Origin: Variovorax paradoxus_P
GTDB lineage: Bacteria; Pseudomonadota; Gammaproteobacteria; Burkholderiales; Burkholderiaceae_C
DNA: 64,000 nt
Assembly (NCBI RefSeq): GCF_050627025.1
Contig: NZ_CP192472.1
Reading direction: 5' to 3' (one strand)
This document shows positions 23,019 through 30,682 of the stretch, in pieces (the first letter of the stretch is position 1; the number at the start of each line of letters is the position of its first letter). The translations under genes were made by a program, and so were the position numbers. Under the pieces are notes generated by a model. The model did no database searches. It saw nothing but the letters and a program-made list of their open reading frames with translations, and was not told the origin of the DNA.

Positions 23019-23866
23019 GCGGTTCTTTCGGTGAGCGGTTGCCGTTGGCCCGCAAGCAGGGCCAGGCCCTCGTGCAGGGCGGGAAAGAGGCTGTGGTTGA
23101 AGTTGTTCCAGCGCAGCTCGAGGATGGTGTCCTCCGGGTCGATGGTGGTGCGCAGCGCGTCGTGGATCACCTCGCCGGAGTCGATGCCGTTGTCCACGTA
23201 GTGAAGCGAGGCGCCTGTCTTGTAGAGCGGAGGCACAGGCACGCTTTCCATCGTTTGCCAGTTCACGATCTTGCGGCCCTGCGCGCCGTGCAGCGCATCG
23301 AGCGTTGCGTAGGCACCGCGGCGCTCGTAGGGCGATTCGATGCGGGTGATGCCCGGGTGAATGTTGACGATCTTGCGGTGGAACGGCGCACCGGGGCGCA
23401 CCAGCTCGTCCAGGATGACGAGCAGGCCGTCGAGCACGACGATGTCGGCCTGCAGCGTCAGCAGCTTGTCGAGCAGGGTGCGCTCGAAGCGGCTCTTGCC
23501 GGCGGGGCGGTCGGCTGAATCGAGCGGCAGCCGCCGGTATTCGGATGGCACCGAATGAAAGATGTCCGTGAGCTGCCTGCCCTGCGTCCTCAAGCCCGCC
23601 GGAAAAATCCATTTCTTTTCGGGCTGGCAAGAAAAGCCGTAGTCCTGCAGCGCGGCCTGGTCTTTCGGCGAGCGCGGATCGTCGTCGATGACGATGCCTT
23701 CGAGCGAATAGGCGTCTCCCAGCGGCGTTTCGTCGAGCGCCTTGGCCAGGTACTCGAGCGGAGAGGCCATGTAGCGCTGCCCGCCCTTGTACGCAATGTG
23801 CTGGCCGGCCTTGTCGGCGGCGGCGTTTCTCAAAGACAGGATGTAGACGAGCTTGGCCTTGGGCAT
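23015..23866 (-). CDS. N5-hydroxyornithine formyltransferase (PvdF-like)
   Basis: This 283-residue protein resembles formyltransferases of the GART/Fmt fold. The core includes DIVVLDGLLVILDELV and the signature region KIVNIHPGITRIESPYERRG near residues 160-180, where the His belongs to the catalytic HPG motif. It should use N10-formyl-tetrahydrofolate to formylate hydroxyornithine, as in pyoverdine and ornibactin-type pathways. The start at MPKAKLVYIL is chosen because the domain begins there and the longer upstream frame overlaps the reductase gene. It overlaps the acetyltransferase by 4 bp, so they are co-translated. Confidence 0.82.
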   Translation of the reverse strand: MPKAKLVYILSLRNAAADKAGQHIAYKGGQRYMASPLEYLAKALDETPLGDAYSLEGIVIDDDPRSPKDQAALQDYGFSCQPEKKWIFPAGLRTQGRQLTDIFHSVPSEYRRLPLDSADRPAGKSRFERTLLDKLLTLQADIVVLDGLLVILDELVRPGAPFHRKIVNIHPGITRIESPYERRGAYATLDALHGAQGRKIVNWQTMESVPVPPLYKTGASLHYVDNGIDSGEVIHDALRTTIDPEDTILELRWNNFNHSLFPALHEGLALLAGQRQPLTERTA

Positions 23867-23915
23867 AGGTGTGCGATGGATGGATAGATGAATGACGGAA
23901 TGGCCCGCAATCTGT

Positions 23916-24644
23916 TCACCCGAGGCCGCGATGCTCCGGCGCGAGCGGGCAGGCGTTGCAGTGGTGCTCGTTAGGCAACAGGTAGTTGAGGCAGCACTCG
24001 CGATGCAGCTCGACGGGGTAGTTGCGTTCGCGGCCATGAAGCGGGTTGGGGCGACGTTCGTTCGGCCACGTGGCGCTGTGAAGCAGCTGTTGCCGGTCGC
24101 GCAAGATCGACGGTGCCCCTCCGGTTGCGGCCAGCGCCACGTCGAACACCGGCTCCATGAGTCGCACGGTGTTGCTCCAGAGAATCTTCGGCGCAAGCCG
24201 CGTCGTCGCCGCGAGCGCTTCGAAAAGCGGCGCAAGGTGCAGCCATAGCAGCGGTGCGTAGCGCTCTGCAGTGCCGGCCCCGCGGTGCGTCTTTCCCATG
24301 TGCCGGACGTGAAAGCTGATAGGTCCGCCGTGCGTGTCGAGCCGCACCCATGTGTGCTCCGCCGCAACCGGAAACACGTGCTGCAGCATGCTGGCCGCGG
24401 CCATCACGGGCGGCAGCAGCATTGCGATGTATTCGAGGCTCCATGCGGATGCAACGGCGCGCAAGTCTGCACCGGTAACGCCGCGGTAGCGCGCATTGCG
24501 CTGCAGCACGTCGGCAAGCAACGCGGGCGATTGCGCAAGGTCTGCAATGCGTAGCGCGCCGGGCGGCACGGCGTCGGCGCATTGCAGCTTTTCGCCGTGC
24601 ACGGCCAGCTCGCCTGGGAACAGGGGCTCCAGCAGCGGGATCAC
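23916..24644 (-). CDS. Ferric siderophore reductase, FhuF family
   Basis: This 242-residue protein ends with the FhuF hallmark C-C-x10-C-x2-C (ECCLNYLLPNEHHCNACPL), which binds a [2Fe-2S] cluster. Upstream is the FhuF-like helical part with WVRLDTHGGPISFHVRHMG. The cytoplasmic role is reduction of the imported ferric hydroxamate so iron is released. It is the first gene of the minus-strand operon leading into formyltransferase, acetyltransferase and monooxygenase, and is divergent from the exporter gene. A promoter candidate lies 32 bp upstream. Confidence 0.88.
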   Translation of the reverse strand: MIPLLEPLFPGELAVHGEKLQCADAVPPGALRIADLAQSPALLADVLQRNARYRGVTGADLRAVASAWSLEYIAMLLPPVMAAASMLQHVFPVAAEHTWVRLDTHGGPISFHVRHMGKTHRGAGTAERYAPLLWLHLAPLFEALAATTRLAPKILWSNTVRLMEPVFDVALAATGGAPSILRDRQQLLHSATWPNERRPNPLHGRERNYPVELHRECCLNYLLPNEHHCNACPLAPEHRGLG

Positions 24645-24675
24645 GGATCGGCCGTCGGCAAGGTCATTTCTTCAA

Positions 24676-24699
24676 GACGGATTTGCAGGGCAACTGTTC
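24676..24699 (-). promoter_or_regulatory. Candidate ECF-sigma promoter for the tailoring operon
   Basis: On the minus strand GAAC (24699-24696) and CGTC (24679-24676) are separated by exactly 16 bases. The element lies 32 bp upstream of the reductase ATG. GAAC / CGTC pairs are typical of ECF-sigma -35/-10 boxes. The same pair with the same spacing occurs on the other strand of this intergenic region. Confidence 0.6.
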
Positions 24700-24713
24700 A
24701 TGGCCGCCGCGCT

Positions 24714-24737
24714 GAACATTGCCGCGGCTCAGCCGTC
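24714..24737 (+). promoter_or_regulatory. Candidate ECF-sigma promoter for the exporter gene
   Basis: GAAC (24714-24717) and CGTC (24734-24737) are separated by 16 bases, 90 bp upstream of the exporter ATG at 24828. It mirrors the minus-strand element 14 bp away. That suggests coordinated divergent transcription by the ECF sigma encoded at 27.0-27.6 kb. Confidence 0.6.
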
Positions 24738-24827
24738 TAGGCAGTAGGTGGCACGAAGCCGCCGGGGCTGTGCCGGGCGGCATGGTCGTTTCCACGCTGT
24801 CGCCCCCGGGGCGGAAAGAGCCTTTGC

Positions 24828-26519
24828 ATGACAACTACCACCGCAGGCAACGGCGCCGAGATAGGGCGCCTGCTGAAACCGTTTCTTCCCTGGATATCGT
24901 TGTCGCTGGTGACGGGCGTTGGCGCCGGTGCCGCCACAGTTGCGCTGCTGGGCACCATCAACCGGGTGCTCAACCAGCCGGGCGGGCTGGCCGGCGGCCT
25001 GCTGCTGACTTTCGTGGGCCTGTGCGGCGTGGCGCTCTTCGGGCGCATGGCGTCGGATGTGTCGACCAACTTCGTCGGCCAGCGGCTGGTGGCCCAGGTG
25101 CGAAAAAGCCTGGCGCAAAAGATTCTCTCGGCACCCATCGACGCACTGGAGCGCTACCGCACCCACCGCCTGATGCCTGTGCTCTCGCAAGACGTGGACA
25201 TGATCAGCGACGTTGCGTTTGCGCTTTCAGGCACGCTGATTGCGCTTGCGGTCGCGCTGGGCTGCCTGAGCTATCTGGCGTTTCTTTCGCTGCCGCTGTT
25301 CGGCCTGATGCTTGTGGCGCTCTTGATCGGCATCAGCGTGCAACTCATGGCGCAAATTCGAGGTGAAGCCGGTTTCTGGAAGGCGCGCGAGCAGGAAGAC
25401 CAGTTGCACAAGGCCTACCGCGCGATCAGCGAGGGCGCCAAGGAATTGCGCATGCATCGCACGCGGCGCACGCGCATGTTCGCGGGGCAGATCGAGCGCA
25501 TTGTCGACACCATCCGGGTGGTGAACGGGCGCGCGATCAACACCTATGTGATTGCCACCGCCTTCGGCTCGGCGCTGTTTTTTCTGCTGATCGCGCTGAT
25601 TCTTGGCTGGGCGGCATTCCGCGCGACCGAGCCCGCGGTGGTGAGCGGCTTTGTGCTGGTGCTGCTTTTTCTCAAGGGCCCTCTGGACCAGATTGCACTT
25701 ACCTTGCCCGGCGTGGGCCGCGCCAAGGTTGCGTTCCAGCGCATCGGCGATTTGTCGGCGCGCTTTGCCACGCCGGAGCCGCACCTGCACCTGGAGCGCG
25801 CGTCGAACGGCGTCATCCTGAAGAACGAAATCGGCATGCGCGGCGTGCGCTATGCGTTCGATGCGCCCGAAGGTGGCGAGGCCTTTGCACTCGGGCCCAT
25901 CGACCTGAAACTCCGGCGCGGCGAAATGGTGTTTGTGGTGGGCGACAACGGCTCCGGCAAGACCACGCTCATCAAGCTGCTGCTCGGCCTGTATGCGCCG
26001 CAGGCGGGCGATGTGCTGATCGACGGCTCGGTGGTCAAGCCCGAAGGCCGCGACGACTACCGCCAGCTCTTCACCACGGTGTTCTCCGACTTCTATCTGT
26101 TTGAAGACCTTGTGGCCGGTGAAGAAAGTGAAGGCGGCGCGGGCATGGAAGTGCTGCCCGAGACGGCATTGCCCTACCTGGAGCGGCTGGAGATTGCGCA
26201 CAAGGTGAGCCTGAAGAACGGCGCGTTCAGCACCACCGATCTCTCGACCGGGCAGCGCAAGCGGCTGGCGCTGGTGCACGCCTACCTCGAAGGGCGCCCG
26301 GTGCTGGTGTTCGATGAATGGGCCGCCGACCAGGACCCGACCTTCCGCCATCTTTTCTATACCGAGCTGCTGCCCGAGCTGCGCGCCAAGGGGCACCTGC
26401 TGGTGGTGATCTCGCACGACGACCGCTACTTTCACCTGGCCGACCGCGTCATCACCATGCAGGCGGGCCAGATCGTCGAGGACAAGGTACGCGAATCGCA
26501 GGAAAGCCTCGCAGCGTGA
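24828..26519 (+). CDS. Cyclic peptide/siderophore export ABC transporter (PvdE-like)
   Basis: This 563-residue fused permease-ATPase has about six membrane segments in residues 15-290. The nucleotide-binding domain carries Walker A GDNGSGKTT near 374, signature LSTGQRKRLALVH near 467 and Walker B VLVFDEWAADQD. The DEWAADQDP and TGQRKR forms are typical of the cyclic-peptide exporter family that includes PvdE. It acts in the inner membrane, moving the peptide siderophore or a precursor to the periplasm. A 9-bp gap separates it from the small FecR-like gene downstream, so the two are probably one transcript. Confidence 0.92.
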   Translation: MTTTTAGNGAEIGRLLKPFLPWISLSLVTGVGAGAATVALLGTINRVLNQPGGLAGGLLLTFVGLCGVALFGRMASDVSTNFVGQRLVAQVRKSLAQKILSAPIDALERYRTHRLMPVLSQDVDMISDVAFALSGTLIALAVALGCLSYLAFLSLPLFGLMLVALLIGISVQLMAQIRGEAGFWKAREQEDQLHKAYRAISEGAKELRMHRTRRTRMFAGQIERIVDTIRVVNGRAINTYVIATAFGSALFFLLIALILGWAAFRATEPAVVSGFVLVLLFLKGPLDQIALTLPGVGRAKVAFQRIGDLSARFATPEPHLHLERASNGVILKNEIGMRGVRYAFDAPEGGEAFALGPIDLKLRRGEMVFVVGDNGSGKTTLIKLLLGLYAPQAGDVLIDGSVVKPEGRDDYRQLFTTVFSDFYLFEDLVAGEESEGGAGMEVLPETALPYLERLEIAHKVSLKNGAFSTTDLSTGQRKRLALVHAYLEGRPVLVFDEWAADQDPTFRHLFYTELLPELRAKGHLLVVISHDDRYFHLADRVITMQAGQIVEDKVRESQESLAA

Positions 26520-26528
26520 AGGAGGGCA

Positions 26529-26774
26529 ATGAAAGACAAGACGACCCGGCCGACCGGCAACGACCCGGCCTTCGACGTCGCCTGGAGGCTCTTCTGCACG
26601 CTGCATGATTCGCCCTCGCCCGAGCGGGCCGAAGAACTCATACGCTGGCTCGGCGTGAACCCCGGGAACATCTGCGCGCTGGACGATGTGCTGACGCTGT
26701 GGGCGCTTACCGGCGCCGCGCTGATCAAGCCTTCGATGCAAGAGGCGCTTCGCGAAGAGGGGCGCCTGCAGTGA
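26529..26774 (+). CDS. Orphan FecR N-terminal-like domain (DUF4880-like), 81 aa
   Basis: The whole protein looks like the cytoplasmic sigma-interacting domain of FecR. It has an amphipathic AWRLFCTLHDSPSPERAEELIRWL stretch (two pieces here run together), then NPGNICALDDVLTLW, matching the family pattern 'W...L....s..e...f..WL...p.h..a...v..lW'. No membrane segment and no periplasmic FecR domain follow. A ribosome-binding site AGGAGG lies just before the ATG (3-base gap). It is placed directly after the exporter and points at the ECF sigma operon. It may bind the sigma as an activator or inhibitor; that is inference. Confidence 0.75.
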   Translation: MKDKTTRPTGNDPAFDVAWRLFCTLHDSPSPERAEELIRWLGVNPGNICALDDVLTLWALTGAALIKPSMQEALREEGRLQ

Positions 26775-26790
26775 GGCGCGCGCGGCAGCG

Positions 26791-27006
26791 CTACTTTTGC
26801 AGGTTGCGCAGTTCCGCCGCAATGCCGCCGAGTGCGTCCCAACGCCGCCGCGCTTCTTGCGCCGCGGCCGCATGTTCGGCCGACCTGTTGCGCCAGCGGC
26901 TCAGGGCCAGGCGCGCGGCAACGGCGGCATCTTGCGGCGCGCTTTCGCTTTCAACGATGAGCGCGAGCGCGCGTTCGATGAGCTTTTCTTCCGGCGCGCT
27001 TGCCAC
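26791..27006 (-). CDS. Second orphan FecR N-terminal-like domain, 71 aa
   Basis: This small gene starts with GTG at 27006, 10 bases after the sigma-factor stop on the same strand, so it is very likely co-transcribed with it. The protein runs APEEKLIERALALIVESES, then an alanine-rich helix, then ALSRWRNRSAEHAAAAQEA and RRRWDALGG. This fits the DUF4880 pattern of FecR N-termini. Like the 81-aa protein it lacks a membrane segment and a periplasmic part. The two mini-genes converge with only 16 bases between their stops. Candidate cytosolic regulator of the neighbouring ECF sigma. Confidence 0.72.
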   Translation of the reverse strand: MASAPEEKLIERALALIVESESAPQDAAVAARLALSRWRNRSAEHAAAAQEARRRWDALGGIAAELRNLQK

Positions 27007-27016
27007 GTTGCGGCGC

Positions 27017-27631
27017 TCAGGCGAAGTCTTCGGCCAGCTTGGCGTCGAAGCCCGCGCGGTTCGAGACGGTGGTCTGTTCGACCAGTTCCGAGCGCAGCGC
27101 GGCAAACACGCGCGAGCAGTCGATGGCGGCGCGCAGCAGGTGCTTGGCCACGGCCATTTCAGTGATGCCGAGCTGCTGCGCAATTTCGGCGCGGGTGTGG
27201 CCGTAGGCGCGAAACAGCAGGAACACTTCACGCCGCCGGGGCGGCAGTGTTTCGAGCGTTTCGACCACCCGCGCAAGCACCTGCTGCTGCGACGCGATGT
27301 ACTCGCAAGAGGGCACCGTCTGGCGCGAGCCCACGCTGAAATGCGTGCTGACCCAGTCTTGTGCCACCTTGCGGTGGCGCGCATCGTCCACGCACAGGTT
27401 GCGCGCGACGCGAAACAGCAGGGCGCGCGGCGATTCGATGCCCGCCTGCTGCGCACCGCCGGCTGCCGAATCTACGCGGATGTCCTTGTTCAGCTTGAGC
27501 GCGTGCGCATACACCCGCTCGAAGCTGGACTGCGCGATGTCCGCGGCGTAGTGCGGATCCCGCAGGTCGCGCGTCAGCTGCCGGCGCAAGTCAGCATAGT
27601 GAGCCAGCAGTTCCTGGACGAGGTCGCGCAT
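27017..27631 (-). CDS. ECF sigma factor, FecI/PvdS-like
   Basis: This 204-residue protein has sigma region 2 (about 15-95: DPHYAADIAQSSFERVYAHAL, then PRALLFRVARNLCVDDARHRK) and region 4 (about 125-185: LETLPPRRREVFLLFRAYGHTRAEIAQQLGITEMAVAKHL in two stretches). The pattern is that of iron-uptake ECF sigmas. ATG at 27631 is the first start at which the domain begins; the open frame upstream runs into the GST gene. A Fur-box-like palindrome lies about 90 bp upstream. It probably drives the receptor, tailoring and exporter promoters in this locus and perhaps the NRPS promoter outside the window. Confidence 0.9.
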   Translation of the reverse strand: MRDLVQELLAHYADLRRQLTRDLRDPHYAADIAQSSFERVYAHALKLNKDIRVDSAAGGAQQAGIESPRALLFRVARNLCVDDARHRKVAQDWVSTHFSVGSRQTVPSCEYIASQQQVLARVVETLETLPPRRREVFLLFRAYGHTRAEIAQQLGITEMAVAKHLLRAAIDCSRVFAALRSELVEQTTVSNRAGFDAKLAEDFA

Positions 27632-27717
27632 CCGATTGCCTTCTCGCAAGCATTCGCAGTGATGGTGGTTCCCGGGCCGGTCACCGGCTTCAGTGCGAAG
27701 GGCGACTCGGATGGTTG

Positions 27718-27736
27718 AATAAGAATTATTCTTATT
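27718..27736. promoter_or_regulatory. Fur box upstream of the ECF sigma gene
   Basis: AATAAGAAT-T-ATTCTTATT is a 19-bp site with perfect 9-bp arms. It matches the classical 19-bp Fur consensus at 13 positions. It is strikingly AT-rich against its surroundings and lies 87 bp upstream of the sigma start. Confidence 0.82.
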
Positions 27737-27816
27737 GAAGTGTAACCTTAACCGCAGCTGAACGACGCGCGTTAAAGGTTTGGGAACCCGAGATGCGTGC
27801 CTGAAAGAGACACTTG

Positions 27817-27846
27817 CTCCGAAAATGAATAGTTCTGTTTTCGGAG
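27817..27846 (-). terminator. Hairpin after the GST gene
   Basis: Perfect 9-bp arms CTCCGAAAA / TTTTCGGAG with a 12-base loop, 28 bp after the GST stop. There is no clear U-run after it on the minus strand, so its strength as a terminator is uncertain. Confidence 0.45.
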
Positions 27847-27873
27847 TGGGCGGCGGACGCGCCGCTCCTTCGA

Positions 27874-28578
27874 TCAGCCGCGCTTGGGAATGCCCAGGCC
27901 GCGCACGACGGCGGGCCGCGCCACGAAGGTTTCGAGCACGCGGGCCACGTTCTTGAAGTCGCTGAAGCCCACCAGGTCGCCTGCCTCGTAGAAGCCGATC
28001 AGGTTGCGCACCCACGGGAAGATGGCGATGTCGGCAATGGTGTAGCTGTTGCCCATGACCCAGTCGCGCCCCTCGAGCCGCTTGTCGAGCACGCCGAGCA
28101 GCCGCTTCGATTCGGCCACGTAGCGGTCGCGCGGGCGCTTGTCTTCGTAGTCCTTGCCCGCGAACTTGTTGAAGAAGCCGAGCTGGCCGAACATGGGGCC
28201 GATGCCGCCCATCTGGAACATGACCCACTGGATCGTTTCGTAGCGGCCCGCGGCATCTTGCGGAATGAGCTGGCCGGTCTTGTCAGCCAGGTACAGAAGA
28301 ATGGCGCCCGACTCGAACAGCGCGAGCGGCTTGCCGCCGGGGCCGTCGGGATCGAGAACGGCGGGAATCTTGTTGTTCGGATTGAGCGACAGGAATTCCG
28401 GCGACATCTGGTCGCCGGTTTCAAAGCTCACCAGGTGCGGCTCGTAGGGCAGCCCGGTTTCTTCCAGCATGATCGACACCTTGACGCCGTTGGGCGTGGG
28501 CAGCGAATACAACTGCAGCCGGTCAGGTTGGCGCGCAGGCCACTTCTTGGTAATGGGAAAGCTGGAAAGATCGTGCAT
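27874..28578 (-). CDS. Glutathione S-transferase, YfcG/Ure2p-like
   Basis: This 234-residue protein has a thioredoxin-fold N-terminal domain (about 20-105) with LYSLPTPNGVKVSIMLEE and the substrate-side motif FESGAILLYLAD, followed by an all-helical C-terminal domain (about 115-225). The TPNGVK sequence in place of a Ser/Cys-Pro motif is typical of the YfcG/YghU disulfide-bond oxidoreductase group. It probably acts in glutathione-linked redox chemistry in the cytoplasm. The substrate is unknown and there is no evident link to the siderophore genes. Confidence 0.88.
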   Translation of the reverse strand: MHDLSSFPITKKWPARQPDRLQLYSLPTPNGVKVSIMLEETGLPYEPHLVSFETGDQMSPEFLSLNPNNKIPAVLDPDGPGGKPLALFESGAILLYLADKTGQLIPQDAAGRYETIQWVMFQMGGIGPMFGQLGFFNKFAGKDYEDKRPRDRYVAESKRLLGVLDKRLEGRDWVMGNSYTIADIAIFPWVRNLIGFYEAGDLVGFSDFKNVARVLETFVARPAVVRGLGIPKRG

Positions 28579-28636
28579 GGGGCAATTCTGAAAGAGCGGA
28601 AAAGGAGCGGGGCCAGAGCGCCGCGCCCGCCGGTTT

Positions 28637-29524
28637 TCAGATGCCCAGCCAGGTGAGCAAGGCTGCTTCGACCTCGGCCGACGGCGCGACAAAGCCAGTG
28701 TAGGTGGAGGTTGCAAGCGCCCGCTTGCCCGCATCGCTTTGTGCGAGCCCCAGCAGGGCTTCTCGCGCGGCGGCCACGGTGGCGGCATCGAGCTTGCGCG
28801 AAGCGAGCCATTGCTTGATGGGCACCGCGCGCGATTCGGCGCACACGTTGCCCCCGCCGTCCGTCCAGGTCTTGATCACACCCGAAGCGGCGGTAGCGCC
28901 ATAGGCCGCAAACCCGTTCTTCACGTAGAAGGGCACGGCGTCCTGGTAGCGCGTGTTGGTGAGTTTCAGCGCGGCGGGCTGCAAGCCGTGCTCGCGCAAC
29001 ATGGCACGCGTGATCACGGAAGTGATCGAATCGGGGTCGGGCATCACGAGGCCCTTGCCGGCAATGCCCTTCCAGTCGGAGATGGGTTGCGGCTCCTTGC
29101 ACAGCAGCGACACCTTGTACGCGGTGAAGCCGGTTGTCCAGGCCAGTGCCTGGTAGCGGCCGCTCTTGACGGCTTCGAGCGCCACGTGGGCCGGGTGGAT
29201 GAAGGCGAAATCGACCTGCTGTTCCTTCAAGGCTTCGCGCGCGCCGTTGTAAGAAATCAACACCTTGATGGTCACCGGCTGCTTCAGCGCCTTGCTCAGC
29301 ACCTCGGCAATGGGCTCGAAGCGCGGTGCGATCTGGCTTTCGGTGACCTGGTAGCTCACGCCTTCGGTCACCCCGATGACCAGCGCATGCGCCGGTGCGC
29401 CCGCCGCCAGCAGCAGCGCCGCCGCAGAGACGGCGAGGCCAATCGAGCGTGGCTTGCCAGTGCGGCGCGCGGTGGCGGCGCGCCCATCGGGTTGGTCGGA
29501 GCGGGGTGTGGCTGGGGTGTACAT
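28637..29524 (-). CDS. Periplasmic binding protein, PhnD-like
   Basis: This 295-residue protein has an N-terminal signal sequence (about 20-48, GLAVSAAALLLAAGAPAHA). A PhnD-type binding domain follows: LVIGVTEGVSYQVTESQIAPRFEPIAEVLSKAL (two stretches), the region VDFAFIHPAHVALEA, and the second lobe KGLVMPDPDSITSVITRAML. This family binds phosphonates, phosphite or other small oxyanions for ABC uptake. No permease or ATPase gene is adjacent, so the ligand and partner are unknown; it could be a stand-alone sensor. ATG at 29524 is chosen in preference to an upstream start at 29572 that would put extra residues before the signal peptide. Confidence 0.75.
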   Translation of the reverse strand: MYTPATPRSDQPDGRAATARRTGKPRSIGLAVSAAALLLAAGAPAHALVIGVTEGVSYQVTESQIAPRFEPIAEVLSKALKQPVTIKVLISYNGAREALKEQQVDFAFIHPAHVALEAVKSGRYQALAWTTGFTAYKVSLLCKEPQPISDWKGIAGKGLVMPDPDSITSVITRAMLREHGLQPAALKLTNTRYQDAVPFYVKNGFAAYGATAASGVIKTWTDGGGNVCAESRAVPIKQWLASRKLDAATVAAAREALLGLAQSDAGKRALATSTYTGFVAPSAEVEAALLTWLGI

Positions 29525-29631
29525 CAAAAGATCATAGGGGGCCGTGGCGTGGCCGCCGATGATCGCAAGCACCTATGCGCGCGGCGCCCCGGCCATGGCA
29601 TGCATGGCAAGGAGGCGGCCGCGGAGCGGTT

Positions 29632-30471
29632 TCAGAACCGCGCCTTGAGGAAGGCAGACGGCCCGTGCAGCTTGACCTTGACGCGCGTTTCCGCAGTGCT
29701 GCTTTCGCGTGCCAGGTCGATGTTTGTGACACCGTAGGCGAGCACCAGGCCGACGTTCTTCACCGGGAACCATTCCACGCCCGCGCTGGCGTTGTAGATG
29801 TTGCCGTGAAAGCGGCCGCCGCCCTTGCGCACGCCGGAGAGGTCTGCAAACAGGCGCAGGTCGGGGTTGATGGCGTGCCGCACGCCAACTTCGAGCAGGG
29901 GCGCAATGGCGTCGTCGCTCGCATCTTCGTTCAACTGGCCGATGCGCCCGTTGACTGCCACGTTGGCGTTTGCGCCCACATTGATGCGGTAGTAGGCCGC
30001 GCCGGCGCCAAGGCCGAACACCGTGTTGCCCGTGCCCAGCCACCACTTGTACGAGAGCTTGGCAAAGTCGAGCTTCACGTTGAGGTTGGCGTTGCCGAGG
30101 GCGTTGAAGGTGCCGAAGCCGCCGAGCGATTCGCTGCCTCCTGCCTGGCCGAAGTAGTCGCGCTTGTAGCGGTAGTAGTCGAAAGAAACGCCATGGTTGT
30201 CGCCGATGAGAAGGTCGGCAGTCACGCGCGGCATGGTCACGCGGCCGGGCTCGAGGTCGCGTGTTCGCAGCGCGCCGTAGGGCGAACTCACCGACGCGTT
30301 GAATTTGGGATCGGCGCTGAATGCTCCTACCGAAAAACTGAACCGGTCCAACGCGGGCGATGGGTCTGCCCAGGCGGTTGCATGGGCAAAGAGCAAACCG
30401 GCACCGGCCAATGTACCCAGCGTCGTCATTCTGGCGGCATTGGCGAGCGGGCGGGAGCGAGGCAGCAGCAT
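29632..30471 (-). CDS. Outer membrane beta-barrel protein, function unknown
   Basis: This 279-residue protein has a cleavable signal (about 1-35, LLFAHATAWA). Its alternating hydrophobic pattern includes FSFSVGAF, GVSFDYYRYKRDYFG, LSYKWWLGTGNTVFGLGAGAAYY and VGLVLAYGVTNIDL in separate strands, and it ends in aromatic ARF, as expected for BAM-assembled barrels. It resembles OmpW/OmpA-barrel-like porins of Burkholderiales in general form only. ATG at 30471 gives a normal signal peptide; an upstream frame adds 16 residues. Confidence 0.7.
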   Translation of the reverse strand: MLLPRSRPLANAARMTTLGTLAGAGLLFAHATAWADPSPALDRFSFSVGAFSADPKFNASVSSPYGALRTRDLEPGRVTMPRVTADLLIGDNHGVSFDYYRYKRDYFGQAGGSESLGGFGTFNALGNANLNVKLDFAKLSYKWWLGTGNTVFGLGAGAAYYRINVGANANVAVNGRIGQLNEDASDDAIAPLLEVGVRHAINPDLRLFADLSGVRKGGGRFHGNIYNASAGVEWFPVKNVGLVLAYGVTNIDLARESSTAETRVKVKLHGPSAFLKARF

Positions 30472-30682
30472 GAAAGGTCCTTGAAAAGGCAAAAAAAATG
30501 CCTCGGGCCCGACACGCAATTTTTATGCGCGCGGTGCTTCCGGGCGGGGCTCCCTTTTGATGACCGACAAGTTAATAGTGCGCACGCCAAATCTCCATGC
30601 GCTGATCGCCGCAGTGCTTGTAGGACGGCGCCCATGCACATGTGGTGCACGCCTGAAAAAGTACTCAAGGTAAGCTTTGAAC

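Noticed and set aside
20643..23201. 852-codon plus-strand open frame opposite the tailoring genes
   Set aside because: It spans several minus-strand genes with clear family motifs and has no recognisable domain; a GC-rich antisense artefact.
28637..29524. PhnD-like gene as part of a phosphonate or arsenite operon
   Set aside because: No permease, ATPase, C-P lyase or oxidase gene is adjacent, so no pathway can be supported.
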